Notes: generated from the sequence alone by a model not told the origin. A stretch of 64,000 nucleotides of DNA from Spisula solida (GCA_947247005.1 OX365953.1:5585001-5649000), one strand, 5' to 3'; shown: positions 35,170 through 48,790, counted from the stretch's first letter. Numbers and translations: made by a program.

Positions 35170-37740
35170 TATCTGTCTAGAGCCAGTAATGTATGTGCTC
35201 CATACCGCATGTAGTCAGGAATCGCTGTACTTGATGTGCCAGGCTGTGTCCAAAAGAGCCAAGAATGGTCCTTATGTTAGGTATTTCATAATAGCCAGGA
35301 ATGGCTGTACCAGGCAACTTTATGTAACCACGGAGCCAGGAATTGGTGTGCAATGTACATTGTACCACATTAAACCATGAATGGCTGTGCCAGGCAGTCT
35401 ATGTTACATATATAATTAGACTGGAATGTCTGTGTTGACCTGATAGGTATCCCAACCATGTCAGATATGGTGGCACACAGGGGTGGCAAGTATTGCATAT
35501 GGCCTGATATGGTTTTTCTCAGTGGTGGTGAGTACTCCTTAGGACCTAGTATGGCTGTTCTGAATGGGGTGAAATCCAGTAAGTGCCAGGTATGGCTGTA
35601 GTTGAACAAGATGAGTCACCTCTTTGGCATAAGATGGCTAAACTCTGTGATGGTTGGGTATCCCTTAGGGCCTGATATGGCTAATTGGTAGTGGTAAGTA
35701 TGTGTACTACATCGGTCAGGTATGGCTGCATTAAGTGGTTGCATTAGTACCCCTTAGACCTTTATGTGGCCATAATTGGTGGTGGTCATTACCCAAAAAG
35801 GGCCAAGGATTGCTGCACTCAGTGTGGGTGAGTACTCCATATGGCATGGTATGGCTTTAATAAGTGAGGTTGGTACACAATAGGGCCTAGGATGGCTGAA
35901 ATCTGTGAGGGTGGGTTCTCAATAGGGCTGGGATGACTGAAATCTGTGATGGTGGGGTATACTTACTAGGGCCTGGGTTGTCTTAATGTGTGATGCTTGG
36001 TACACAATAGGGTTTGGGATGGCTGAAATATGATGGTGGATACACAATAGGGCATAGGATGGCTGAAATCTGCGAGGGTGGGTACACAATAGGGCCTAGG
36101 ATGGCTGAAACTTGTGAGGGTGGGTACTCAATAGGGCCTGGAATGGCTGAAATCTGCTAGGGTGGGTACACAATAGGGCTTGGGATGGCTGAAATCTGTG
36201 ATGGTGGGTACACAATAGGGCATAGGATGGCTGAACTATGTGAGGATGGGTACACAATAGGGCATAGGATGGCAGTAATCTGTAATGGTTGGTACTAAAT
36301 AGGGCTTAGGATAGCTGAAATATGTAAGGGCGGGTATTCAATATGGCCTAGGATAGCTGAAATCTGTAAGGGTTGGTACTCAATAGGGCCTGGGATGACT
36401 GTAATCTGTAATTGTGGGTACTCAATAGGGCCTTGACGACTGTAACCTGTGAGGGTGGGTACTCAATAGGGCCTTGGTGACTACTCAGAGATGGTTGGTA
36501 ACCAATAGGGCCTGGGATGACTGTACTCCGAGGTAGTGGGTACCAAATGGGACCTGGGCAGGCTGTTCTCTGTGGTATAGGGTATTCAATAGGGCATGGG
36601 ATGGCTGTTTTCTGTAGTTGTGGGTACCCAATAAGGCCTGGGGTGACTGTACGCAGAGGTAGTGGGTACCAAATGGGGTATGTGCTGGCTGTTCTCTGTG
36701 GTATAGGGTATTCAATAGGGCCTTGGATGGCTGTTTTCTGTGGTGGTGGGTACTAAATAGCCTTTAATAGGGCCTTGGATGACTACTCAGAGGTAGTGGG
36801 TACCAAATGGGACCTGGGCTGGATGTTCTCGGTGGTATAGGGTATTCAATAGGGCCTGGGATGGCTGTTTTCTGTGGTGATCGGTACCCAATAAGGCCTG
36901 GGGTGACTGTACTCAGAGGTAGTGGGTACCAAATGGGGTATGGGCTGGCTGTACTCTGTGGTATAGGGTATTCAATAGGGCCTGGGATGGCTGTTTCTGT
37001 GGTAGTGGGTAGGTAGCTGGTATCCAATAGGGCCAGGGATGACTGTTCTCAGAGGTGGTGGGTATCCAATATGGCCTGAGATGGCTGTACTCAAGGTGGT
37101 GGGTACCCAATTGAACCTGGGATGGCTGTTGTCTGTGGTGGTGAGTATCCAATGGGGGCCTAGGATGGCTGTACTTAGTAATGACGAGTACTCAATAAGA
37201 TCCGGTATGACTTTAATTGGTGGCGGTTGGTACCCAAATTGGCCTGGGTGGTTAAACTTTGGGAGCTGAGAACATAAACTGGCCTGGGATGGCTGTACTA
37301 GGCAGTGTTAAGTACCAAATAGGGCATTGAATGGCTATTCTCAGTGGATGTGAGTACCCTCAGGCTATACACAATGGTTGTGAGTAGGGCATAGGGCCTA
37401 GGGTGGCTGTAATTGGTCGTGGTAATTACCTAATGGGATCTGGTATGGCTGTATTTAGTGGTTGCGACTACCTCATATGGATTAGTATGTCCATAACTAG
37501 TGGTGGTGAATTACCAAAAGGGCCTATGATGGTTGTAGTGCACCTGGTATGGCTGTACTTAGTTGGTCCAAGCACCCCTTAGGTCGTAGTATGGTTGTAA
37601 CCGGTGGTGGTAAGTACAACGAGGGTCAGGTGTGACTGCACTCAATTGTTAATTGGTGCCTTGGATGTCTGTACCATATTGTTGTGACTTGTGTGTACCC
37701 CATAGGACCTTGTATGGCTGTAATTCATTGGTTATGAGCA
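35170..37740. repeat. 42-bp GC-rich minisatellite with higher-order units
   Basis: About 2.5 kb of diverged 42-bp units of the form ggtac.caatagggcctggg followed by atggctg and a variable stretch with ctgtgg.ggt. Between 36540 and 37050 three units form a 126-bp higher-order repeat (taccaaatgggg at 36541, 36667, 36801 and 36927, spaced 126, 134 and 126 bp). Because 42 is a multiple of 3, apparent 70-90 aa ORFs arise on both strands; none is credible as a gene. The edges are more degenerate than the centre. Confidence 0.9.
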
Positions 37741-37746
37741 CCCCAA

Positions 37747-38879
37747 AGACTATTTCCCGTGATCCGGAATCAAACGGCATGTAAAAATCCCATCTGTCTA
37801 AAGTCCCCCACCACTCCCCACCCTGGGGCAAAATATTGATAGGTGCATTATAATATATAATAACTGTCTTATAAAATGTTGTCAAACCATTAACAATAAT
37901 ACTTTGTACTGTCAAATATAGAGATTCAACGATCAATAATAAACAATTCACGGCTGCAATATTGTACATTACGTAGAATCACTTCCGGGAAATAATGTTC
38001 TGTCACAAAATTTAAATAGATTTTCTACTTCCAGTAAAAATATATCACTTCTAATGAAAGAATTTTCACTTAGAATACCTGCTATCACATCTAAAACAAA
38101 ATACAATGTTCAACATACTTTATAATAATAATTTGCAACGAAATATAAAATTTTCAGGTATTTTTGGTAGTTTGACCTTGAAATGACATTGACCTTGACC
38201 TTGAGTGATTATTTTTCAAGTCCATTTGGAGTACAATACAAAGTTAATAATGTTTAGACAAACATTTAATAATACCATTAGAAATACTACTGTCAATAGT
38301 TGAACACTAAAATTTTAAATAGGGAAGCAGCAATCTAAGAATTCCATCTTGGCCAACGTGTACATGCATAATAAAGCCAGTTTTGACTAAGTTGTAATAT
38401 TTTGAATTGAAAATTTAACTAATAATTAGAGAATATGTGTTTATAAACACTTCTATCACTTTTAATACCAACTTGAATGGAAAACATCTGCTAAAATAAG
38501 AAACCAAGTGAGGAAACATCATTTTTTCAGCTATTTTTCGTAATTTGACCTTGAAATGACCTTGACATTGACCTCAAAGTGGTCAGTCTTGTATGTCCAT
38601 TTGATGTACATTATCAAATGAATAATATCCAAGCAAATATTTGTAACTATATACATAAATAAAAAAAATGCATGAGAATATAGAATTTAGAGTGTATGCA
38701 TAAATTATGGCGGCCATCTTGGACGCCATCTTGGATTTCCGGGTCCGCACCACGCGTTGACAATTTATGCCGGCAGTTCCATATAGTACAGACATAGACG
38801 AACATTTTGGTATATAACATTGCTTGTTCTACTTTAGTTGTCACCTCACCCCAAAAAATCACCAATTGTCACCCCACTA
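37747..38879 (-). repeat. Right arm of the palindromic element
   Basis: Inverted partner of 33650-34800. Its outer end ends in attgtcaccccacta at 38879. Small indels distinguish the arms near the outer end (38845-38870 against 33665-33695). Confidence 0.85.
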
Positions 38880-38889
38880 TAAGTCACAC

Positions 38890-40150
38890 GAAGCGAATTT
38901 TAAGGAAAACGGACAACTTATGCAAAGAATTTAATGTATTTGTTTTCAAGTAATGAATATAGCAAGCAATCAAACTGAATAGTAGGGAAACATCATATCA
39001 ATGCTTTAAAATGGTATTTAAAAGCAATACGTATTATGTCGCTGTTATTCGTACAAGAAGGATGCCAAGTGTACAAAGATAAGCAGTAACATATAATATA
39101 CTTAGTTTATTCAGGAAAAAGGCTTATATGCCTATCATACTACTTGTATAAACAATTTCCCATATTTTACAACCGTTAATGATGACATAATTAGTATATT
39201 CAGTTCTAATCGTAGACATGTATTTATTATTTGGCATATTTAAAAATTTTCAGTAAGTAACATGTACTTGAAAATATTTGCAATATTATATTTCAATAAT
39301 TATGTGAAGAAGATTTCTTACATTGTAATCATAACCAAATCGAAATAATGAAAACAGGGACACATTTAATTAAAACTAAGGCGAAAATGATATTCACTAT
39401 AAAAATTCGAATAAGCAAATTAATTTGTTACATTCAGCTATTTGGTTTGCATATGAAAAAGTGAAGTATAACTAAACATTATTATAAAGATGGCGGTAAA
39501 TGATCACTCATCAATTACACACTGTTTTGAAGATATGCATTCCTCACTATAGCTGAAACAGAAAAATACCAGTTAGCACTCTTCTAACATCTCATGTAGT
39601 CTACTTGATTTAAACCAGCATGCATTTTATGGCGTATTTAAAAAAAACAAAAACGAAACTTAGATTATTTTGAATCATGATGTTTGTTATTTCCCTGATA
39701 ATGTGTAGTTGCATAAATACAAATGATCACCTAAAATGCATAATGTTAATTGGATACAAGTATATTACTTCAGTATATATTAAATTATATCCTTTGAACA
39801 TTTTTTTCGATAAAAACACATTTATATTACTTTTATTTTTTATTGAAATGTTGTTAATTCCTGGTGATTTCAACATCTTTCAAAATAATCTAAGCTCGTA
39901 TTCTAAGTGAGTAAATTTAAGTATTATTCGTAATGGCATAAATTATGTTACGTACTAAGTCGCTAGCAATTTACTACTAGCTGTAAATTGTAAATTAAAT
40001 GTATGGATTATCAAAATTTGAATAAAGTTTCATTTTTGTTTTAAAATACCCCGTCAAGTATATGCTCATTTAAATCATTTAAAACACTGTTTCTGTTGAG
40101 TGAAGTCTTAACTGTCCGATACTTGTATGTTCTTAACATTTTATGTTAAC
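38890..40150. other. Rest of the copy 7 intron, AT-rich
   Basis: Low-complexity AT-rich sequence between the palindromic element and the coding exon. I see no credible ORF or repeat. The last 80 bp before the acceptor match the equivalent stretch before copy 9. Confidence 0.5.
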
Positions 40151-40176
40151 ATTTTTTATGAACTAATGTTCATTGA

Positions 40177-40509
<333 letters not shown>

Positions 40510-40878
40510 TCACGTGTCCGCTAAATGCGCATTCAACCGACGACTTGCAAGCGTCCATATATTATATAAATGTTATATGTTATACTGCAATTTTATGCAA
40601 AACTAATACGTACAGTTTCACAATGACGCAATGGGTCGGTACAAACTGTGAAATTTACTCTCTGAATGACTTACTTTGACATGAATAAATTATCAGCAAG
40701 TGACGTTTTCGAGTTGAAGAAGCTAAGTTTCCTTTTTTCTGACAATTGTTTAGTTGTTTAATACTATGTTGTATAATATATTTGAACGGCTAGCGTAGAG
40801 TTCTGCTGTTGATAATTAAATTATTGGTTTAACCATTGTGTATATGTTATTTATAGAATATTTATTCGTACTTACAAA

Positions 40879-40884
40879 ATTAAA
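40879..40884 (+). terminator. Conserved ATTAAA poly(A) signal, copy 7
   Basis: ATTAAA followed within a few bases by tattttgata. The same pair occurs downstream of copy 8 (46323) and copy 9 (51602), a homologous 3'-UTR end. The predicted 3' UTR is about 0.4 kb. Confidence 0.65.
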
Positions 40885-41427
40885 CTATTTTGATATATGA
40901 TTGTTCGTTTTCAATTTGAACACTCTATTTGAAACGGTTTCAAAATTCACGAATTTCACAATTATTCTTCATTTAAAAAAGATTCATTGAAACGGCGAGT
41001 CATCAATTGTTTTTTTTTCATTTGTCCTATAAAGTTTCCCAAATAAAAGCCTGTGTGGTTTTTCTGCATTTCGGTAGTGGCACTGTGGCACTGTTCTCAC
41101 AAGAACATATTATGGGAAACTTAAAATTTTAAAAGCTAAACATGAAGAACAACATTTTCAATTGTTTACATAGTTTAGAAGCATTATGTAAAGAGCTAAA
41201 TAATCACGAAGAAAACATGGTTTATTTTTCGTTTCTTGGGAAATAAGTGCAGCTATTTTTTTTTAACTTAATATGTCAAAATATAAAAATTTGCAGATAT
41301 TATGTCGTATAATCGGAAATGTTGCATAAGTGAAGAAAAGAAGATAAAGTAAAGTTGTTTTTTCAGTGTGTTAAAGAGGGTGAGAGTTACCTATCCTGTT
41401 TCCAAATATAGTTTATCCCCAGTTATT

Positions 41428-41695
41428 AGTCCCCTACCGGTTTTTGACCGGAGGGGACTATAGGTTTGCCCTCCGTCCGTCCGTCCGTCCGTCTGTCAGT
41501 CCCACCGTCCGTCAAACAATCTGGATCCTGACATAACTCAAACAATTTTCAAGCTAGGTTTATGAAACTTGGTATGTTGATAGGGGGCAAAAAGGCGATT
41601 ATGCACGTCAAAAAATATTTTGATTCTGACAAACATTGTGGTTGCTATGGCAACAGAAACATTAAAAATGGCCTCAAACCGGTAGGGGACTTCTG
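41428..41695. mobile_element. Interspersed repeat with ACCGGTAGGGGACT ends
   Basis: Left end agtcccctaccggtttttg then an immediate hairpin return accggaggggact; right end aaaccggtaggggact. It contains (CCGT)n at 41471-41495 and blocks such as cctgacataactcaaacaat and tatgaaacttggtatgttga. I associate this type with mollusc genomes (recalled, not searched). No ORF. Confidence 0.75.
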
Positions 41696-42419
41696 TATTG
41701 CTTGCATTTCTTAAGTACTTGTTAATTTTGTCGCATTGTTACAATGTGGTAAGCTTCCAATTTAACTTGTTTTAGTTATTTATTTTGATACTACGTACTC
41801 AATAGCTCACTTGTCAACAGTGTTCTTCGATTTACGCATGATATTTGTACGAGAAAATGACTTGAAAGATACAAAATCGATGTGGGTATGCCATTGGTAA
41901 TCGTTTTAGTTGATGATTGTTAGGGAGTAATGACCTCTTTAACTTATTCATCTTTCGTGCATAAAATCATTTGTACACTTTTTGATAGTTTTATGACTGA
42001 TGGTAAGCGATTCTGTTTTAGATGATCTTAAGTGTTAAGATGCTTCTTTTTCGCCCACTCTGTTGTACGAATTAAATCCGCATTAAATCTTTGATCATCT
42101 GAAACTGGATCGATCATCAATGATAACATAAGCCAAGTATCATCAGCAAACAGTAATTTATGTGCGATATCATTAACAGAAAAATGCAAGGGACTTGGAA
42201 TAATGTCTTAAAGCAAGCCAGCATTAATTTCGCGCCATGAAGATGATGCACCGTACACCACTACACTCTGACGACGACCTACAAGGTAACTGTTAAACCA
42301 TTTGTTATTTTTATTTGACTCCATCTGGTCGCAGGTTTTCAAAACTCAGTATTCGTCATTTTGGTCTGGTCACTTTCATGCAGAGCTGGAAATAGTATAT
42401 GATTTCGTTTTATGCCTTT

Positions 42420-42475
42420 CGTGCGCTGTTGTTTTACTGTGAGTACTGTCTTCCCTGTCTGATTCGTTATTATCA
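42420..42475 (-). repeat. R1 head fragment
   Basis: gtgagtactgtcttccctgt followed by ctgatt is the inverted R1 head without tandem units. Confidence 0.45.
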
Positions 42476-42774
42476 TTATGTAAAATTGATTTGTGGCATA
42501 CCCACTCAAAGTCCATGGATACGTCACAAATTACAACTCTTATTTCTTTACCACAATCAAGTTCTTTTCACAATGAGTTATCAACTACTAGGTATTTACC
42601 AGCCTGAATAGGTTTGCAAAGAAGTGATTGTTCAATATTTTCAAACACTTAACTAAACAAAACTTGGTTTGCTTTAAGTATAACTTTTTTGGGATACGGG
42701 TGGCATTTTCTGTGCCCGTCTCTTGCGTGAGTGGCTTGGAACAGCTGCCGCATCCACATGACATTTAATTGCCT

Positions 42775-43430
42775 GTCAATACAGTATTTAGATGTATGAC
42801 ATTGAATTGTCTGTCCACTACAGTATTTAGATGTATGACATTGAATGGCCTGTCCACTACAGTATTTAGATGTATGACATTGAATTGCCTGTCAACTACA
42901 GAATTTAGATGTATGACATTAAATTGCCTGTCCACTACAGTATTTAGATGTATGACATTGAATGGCCTGTCCACTACAGTATTTAGATGTATGACATTGA
43001 ATTGTCTGTCCACTACAGTATTTAGATGTATGACGTTGAATTGCCTGTCCACTACAGTATTTAGATGTATGACATTGAATTGCCTGTCCACTACAGTATT
43101 TAGATGTATGACATTGAATTGCCTGTCCACTACAGTATTTAGATGTATGACATTGAATTGCCTGTCCACTACAGTATTTAGATGTATGACATTGAATTGC
43201 CTGTCCACTACAGTATTTAGATGTATGACATTGAATTGCCTGTCCACTACAGTATTTAGATGTATGACATTGAATTGCCTGTCCACTACAGTATTTAGAT
43301 GTATGACATTGAATTGTCTGTCCACTACAGTATTAAGATGTATGACATTGAATTGCCTGTCCACTACAGTATTTAGATGTATGACATTGAATTGCCTGTC
43401 ACCTACAGTATTTAGATGTATGACATTATA
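42775..43430. repeat. 39-bp tandem repeat, about 17 units
   Basis: Near-identical 39-bp units, each containing cctgtccactacagtattta and gatgtatgacattgaattg, with single-base variants (tgtctg, ggcctg, gaattt). Since 39 is 13 codons, both strands read as long periodic ORFs (220 and 260 codons). It ends about 310 bp upstream of the copy 8 promoter module. The high unit identity implies recent expansion. Confidence 0.95.
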
Positions 43431-43740
43431 ATTTGTTGTTTTGCATGATGTATCCAAATGACGACGCCACGGACCATCCATAAGTCCATTCATGATGATA
43501 AAAAAATAAATCCTACGCATCCCATAAACTGTAGTGTATATACACAATGCATATACTATATAGATCGAAAACGAGTATTGGTCTGTGTCTGCACTTTTAG
43601 CAGTATACTTTATATAGGTTACGGATCAGAGGTCAGAGATTCTATCTATACATATATACACGCACATACCTACTTACATATAAAATATAGTTTCAGTACA
43701 ATTCGATAGAGTTAATGTTCAAACTAACACCGCTCGAATA

Positions 43741-43936
43741 GTTCGGCTTGTGAGAGCATACTAAACTCACTTTCAATTTTGAACCAATGAGTATACCTCA
43801 TTTCGGAGACTGTATCGGTATTTATAAATCATGTTTTATTTATCAGTTTGTTTTGGTTCAGTTAAATCGGTATATTTAATTCTTAAATGAGTAAAATCTA
43901 AAGGACAAATTCGGATCGAAATTTAACTCACGTGAG
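43741..43936 (+). promoter_or_regulatory. Exon 1 and promoter module of copy 8
   Basis: Plus strand: ggcttgtgagagcatactaa and ACTCACTTTCAATTTT (43745-43780), CCAAT box (gaaccaatgag, 43781-43791), initiator-like ttttggttcagtta (43850-43864) with the TCAGTT form, exon 1 ending in cacgtgag|GTAAGAAAT (donor 43937). The block from the core to cctcatttcggagactgtat is shared with copy 9. Confidence 0.78.
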
Positions 43937-44883
43937 GTAAGAAATTTGTAATCAACTAATGTTAAAGATAAAATCAAATCTCTGTTCAATTTATATTATT
44001 TTCAAAAATTATGATACCACAATAAAAAATGTTGTTGAGAAAGCAGATTAATTGTGCCTATTTTTACTTAAAAACATTTCCAAATAAGACATCGAAGTGT
44101 TAATATTCATAATCTAAGCATTAAATAAGTTTTAAACATGATTTGAAGCTGGGGTGTAACGACAAAGATCAATGCATTTCCACTTAAGTTAAAACAAACG
44201 GCTTTCAAATAGAAATGCGATTTATTCATATGCATTATGTAATACTATAATTAGTATTATTTCAATCATATAAACCACTTACAGTACAGCAGTACATGCT
44301 TTTGAACATGCATCATCCATATACTCATTCGAACATATAAACCGCACAACGTCTGTGGATTGTGTTCATTATGTTTGAATTTAACTTTGCTATAAAAATG
44401 TTTGAATTTAACTTTGCTATAAAAAAGTCTATACCGATCTTAAAGAGCATCAAACCGTTAACCTTGTTTCAATTAAATATACAATTAACTCATTTGGTAA
44501 GGCAACCATAAATTATACTTCAACGATATCCTTAAAAAGTATGATAGATCTAGTTTTGAAAAGAGATTGCAAATAATGTATATATACGTATACGTTTATT
44601 ATACCAAGCAGAGGTCCGAAATGCATAAGATGAGAGTTCAATTTTGGACGTCGCTCGCCAAGACGGACGTCATACGCGGAAGCCGACTTTAGTGTGATAA
44701 TGACGGAATAAATATTTAACATATCCGACAGTCGTGATATTTTATTACAACTGAAATGTTTTTATATAAACAAACTTCCTTTCTTGCTAAATACTGAATA
44801 AATTGCAGTTGTATGCAATACGTTTAGAGATATGGGGTATTTATTTGAGCAATGTGACGTGCGAATAGTTACCGTTTACGTAT

Positions 44884-44901
44884 ATGACGTCATTGACGTC
44901 A
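44884..44901. promoter_or_regulatory. Paired CRE-like sites in the copy 8 intron
   Basis: tgacgtcattgacgtca contains two overlapping TGACGTCA-type (cAMP-response/ATF) half palindromes. Short and unsupported by neighbours, so function is only possible. Confidence 0.25.
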
Positions 44902-45350
44902 ATTTTGTGCGGCGAGTCGCTGTACCCAAAGTTGCGAAACCGCTTATATCTCTTCAAGTAATAAATGAATAAATATGAAACTCAGACAGAACAGAGAGAG
45001 GATATATTTTGTAATAGGCATACAACTGTTCTTATTTATATCAGTATGCAATGTCATTTTACAGCGTTTGTCTCATTTCCTTTTGATCACCCCACGTATA
45101 TATACTATGTAAACTTATAATATATCACAAACTGACAAATTGACACAAATAAAATTTATATATTTGAACAACATGTACATTGAAAATTGATGCAAATTAA
45201 ATTTATATTGGATTACTAAGAAGCTATTCTCAATCATGGAAGTCTAACCAGAAGCATGTGTATATTGTGGGGAGCTTTAGTACATATTAGCTTGCTTATG
45301 TATTAACTTCTCTTATGCACCTATGTCAAAATTCTTAGTCTGGTTCTTAA

Positions 45351-45641
<291 letters not shown>

Positions 45642-46322
45642 GTTCGTGGTTACACAATCAACATTATATCTGCCATAACTATATTATGTTGTAGAGAAGC
45701 CAGTGGTCATATTTCTCCATCATAGTGCAAGTGTACAAACAAAATGTACCGGGTGCTTCCAAAATATGATTTAACCAATCCAATGGCGTATGCGCTTTCT
45801 GAACAGTCGATTCAATAATCACCTCTCCAAATAACTGTACTGTCACACCAGTGTATTCATGCATATTATTATTTTGTATACAATGTATTTGTAATGAGAC
45901 ACTGTCCTACATGCAATGATAACATTTAATATATTTTATGTTTACCATTATATGAACCTAGTTTGAGATTTTAAGTTTGAATGTGTTCATTTTTTACATT
46001 TGCTATTTTAACCATGTTTTCAAAACGGATATTAGATCGTGGAATATGATGGACAGGTGTCAAGATGCTTGTATGTAAGGTTCAATCATGAAAACATTCT
46101 AGAATTGTCCATCATAGTGTGGGGGTTGTTCTCCAGCTGTCGTGCTGAGGAGCATTATGAATACTGTTTGAAAGCCGGTTTCAGTTGAATTTTCAATATT
46201 TTCCGTATTTTCAATATGTTGTATTTTGTCATTACTTTTTTTGTTTTAGCACCACGCTACTGATGATTAACAAATTTTCAATTTAACCATTGTAAATGTA
46301 GACGTTATTGATATTATATAAA

Positions 46323-46328
46323 ATTAAA
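46323..46328 (+). terminator. Conserved ATTAAA poly(A) signal, copy 8
   Basis: ATTAAA followed by atatattttgataatg, homologous to the ends of copies 7 and 9. The 3' UTR would be about 0.7 kb and includes a shared tgatgattaacaaatt-type block. Confidence 0.6.
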
Positions 46329-46349
46329 ATATATTTTGATAATGTTGTG

Positions 46350-46980
46350 TTTGTTTATTGTCCATATTTGAAATGTTTTCGTGTCGAACTTCATATCATT
46401 AACAAGTTGAACATCAATTGCATACTAGTTTGAATAGATTAAGTCAACAATGTGTAACAAACAACTCGCTTGCTTAGAATGGCATAGAATGAGACGATCG
46501 TAAGTAATAAAAAGCTACTTTGAGAAAACAAGAATAAAATGTCAGAAAAATTATTTTTGCTTATAGAAAATTAAGCTTTTCTAACTTCTGTTTGGTCAAC
46601 ATGTCCTGTTCCGATTTTCATGAAAGTAGGCTCATAAGAAGCGCCTCGTGATGCAGATCCCAAATTGCATGCGTCGTGAGTAGCACTTACTACCTTCTCA
46701 TTCTAAGCCAGCGATAAGTTAGTTTGAAAGATTAAGTGAACAATATTAAACAAAACAACTGGTGCCCAATCAGCAAGAACTAACTGAACCGAACGAAGTG
46801 CATCTGAACAGAACATATCTGGGGAGACATGAATATGGTCTGACAGAATATAACGGAGCTCAATCTGAATGACTCGAGGCATGCCCGAACCAAGCAAAGG
46901 GACACACCTTTATTTAACCCTTTTTAACTTGATCGATTAAATAATTCTACAAGCCATCTGAACACCGCAACATCCACAAA
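46350..46980. other. Spacer between copies 8 and 9, no gene seen
   Basis: AT-rich sequence with no credible ORF or recognised repeat. Confidence 0.45.
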
Positions 46981-46984
46981 CATG

Positions 46985-47120
46985 ATTGCAAAAGTCAAAA
47001 TAAAGTTTTGGTATTTATACAAGGTTTTTAATAAGGCATGTTACTCATGTGTGTTGGCATATCACTAGGTGCTACACATACGATTCGTAAGCGAAATGCA
47101 GCAATGTGAAGGGTAAGTGC
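46985..47120 (+). pseudogene. Mariner transposase fragment (HTH region)
   Basis: It aligns with 17352-17470 of the decayed mariner. The part tgtgttggcatatcactagg and following reads CVGISLGATHTIRK, compared with CVGTSLGAIHTSIK there. A one-base shift separates it from the preceding VKIK.. / IRHVTH stretch. No TIRs were found, so it is a small relic. Confidence 0.55.
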
Positions 47121-47124
47121 TGTT

Positions 47125-48790
47125 TCGATACCCTCATATACTACAAATGTCAAGATAAAATTTGAAATCAATTTTCTAAATACCAATGTCTAGCTATGTA
47201 TCATTATATAATGTACACATTTATATAACAAAAATGCTTTATTAAACTACATGCAAATAATCCGTATTCATCGCACTCCATAAGAGATTTCCAGAGGGAA
47301 TGATAAAGAGCAAAGCGGGTTACTAGGGACAGACAGACGACATACTATTGTCAACGGCGCTATCGTTACGTCCATATAAAAATCGTCAATGATGTGAGCT
47401 CTTGAGAACTCGAAAAAGGGCCTAGATAAAGCCGATGGATAGTTAATAATATACATTGTGTACCTAAAGGCATGTTTAAAAGTATGCGCACAATTGTACA
47501 CGGTTTAACAAGCAACACCAGAAAAATGATACATGTACTAGTATATGGCTGCTGCTTATGAACATTGTTAATAATTACAAGTGACGTTGTGAACGTTATT
47601 GACGTCATGACTTGCGCCGCTGAAGTATAAGTGGGTGCCAATGAAATTGTGTAGAATAATAAACTGTTGAGGCATTTAACTGACATTTTCTGTATCGTAC
47701 GTCGGGACATTGTATGTTTCTATAGTGAAGAGTTTTACATTGAAATCATATTTTTGTTTTATATTTTGTGATACGTGTCTACCAACTTTGTGGGCATACC
47801 TCGTATCTTTGTCAAACATGCCATTGACATATTTTCCATTTGGTACATCAATTGAAATGGTAGGACCTAAATTTATTAATTCCATGACATGCGTACTTAC
47901 CTAAGACCCTCATGGTGTTTTGGCAATGCGGGATAATTTTTTATATTTTGTTTGTGCAAATTGCAAATATGTGGTTATTTATCTTACGCATGGGTTAAAA
48001 CATGAACCTATGTCTCAAATCAACGATCATTAATCTGCAAAAGATCCACTTTTCTAATTTACAAATGGTTTCAACTACTATTCTCGAGACCATTTTGTTC
48101 AGTGTCACGTGGTCAATTTTGCTTTGATGAATAATTGTCGACAGCATGAACTGTTACGTAATCACATAGTGTGGTACAGACCCAGATATAAACTAGCTTT
48201 CTATAGACGCGTCTCGCTTATTCGGAATACAGTTGTGAGGTCATGATTTACAAGCGTACTGTAGAATCTGGTAAATACCACCCTGTTTTGAACGTTTAAT
48301 CCATTAACATAGAAGAAGAATAGGCGTTTAGAATCATTTTAGTGCCACTTTCGATAAACACATTTAATACATGTATGCCAAAGATAATGCCCCTTTTACA
48401 ATTTTTAGATAAGCGACATACCTGTTAAGGGACATAAGCCTATTTTGACATTTGACAAGACCGGCAGTAAAAAAACAACACCAAAACGTGGGAAGTTGTT
48501 TGAGCTTTAATAGCGCCTCCAACCAATAGTGCTTTGATTAATATGTGATGAATCAAGTAAAGCTAATATGCTAGTATACATTATTTTGTAAATTCATTGG
48601 TGCAATCGAGATATAAACCAGTCGCTTTCATATTTGCACAACGCCTCAAGTGAATATATCTCGCCTCACTGGTTAAAGAATCTTACTGTGAGCTGTATGT
48701 ATATCGCACCCAAGTAATAGAAGGTAATATGAATGTTACCCCTGAATAACTCACGGTAAAATCAACACAGTGGTTGCTAGCACTTACACC
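47125..48790. other. Spacer upstream of copy 9, no gene seen
   Basis: Several 60-115 codon frames exist around 47266-47904, but they overlap each other on both strands and show no recognisable domain. I do not credit any of them. Confidence 0.45.

Larger units (their letters stand above)
33650..38879. mobile_element. 5.2-kb near-palindromic element in the copy 7 intron
   Basis: Left arm 33650-34800 and right arm 37747-38879 are inverted copies about 1.13-1.15 kb long, roughly 95% identical by eye over the stretches compared. The outer ends read TAGTGGGGTGACAAT on both sides, flanked by TAA at 33647-33649 and TAA at 38880-38882, an apparent 3-bp target duplication. The loop of about 2.95 kb contains a 42-bp minisatellite. 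No transposase is seen, although short arm-encoded frames exist in both arms (33744-33956 and its mirror 38583-38795). A 3-bp TAA/TWA duplication occurs with PIF/Harbinger-type elements, but the assignment is open; a foldback-type element is equally possible. Confidence 0.8.

Noticed and set aside
36485..37269. Proline- or glycine-rich 70-90 codon ORFs on both strands
   Set aside because: They are an artefact of the 42-bp minisatellite (14 codons per unit). The same bases are open in several frames.
42765..43547. Long periodic ORFs (220 codons plus, 260 codons minus)
   Set aside because: They are produced by the 39-bp tandem repeat, whose length is a multiple of three, and both strands are open. 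There is no start context, splice evidence or known domain.
47266..47904. Cluster of 64-114 codon ORFs
   Set aside because: They overlap each other on both strands with no recognisable domain, splice context or paralogue.
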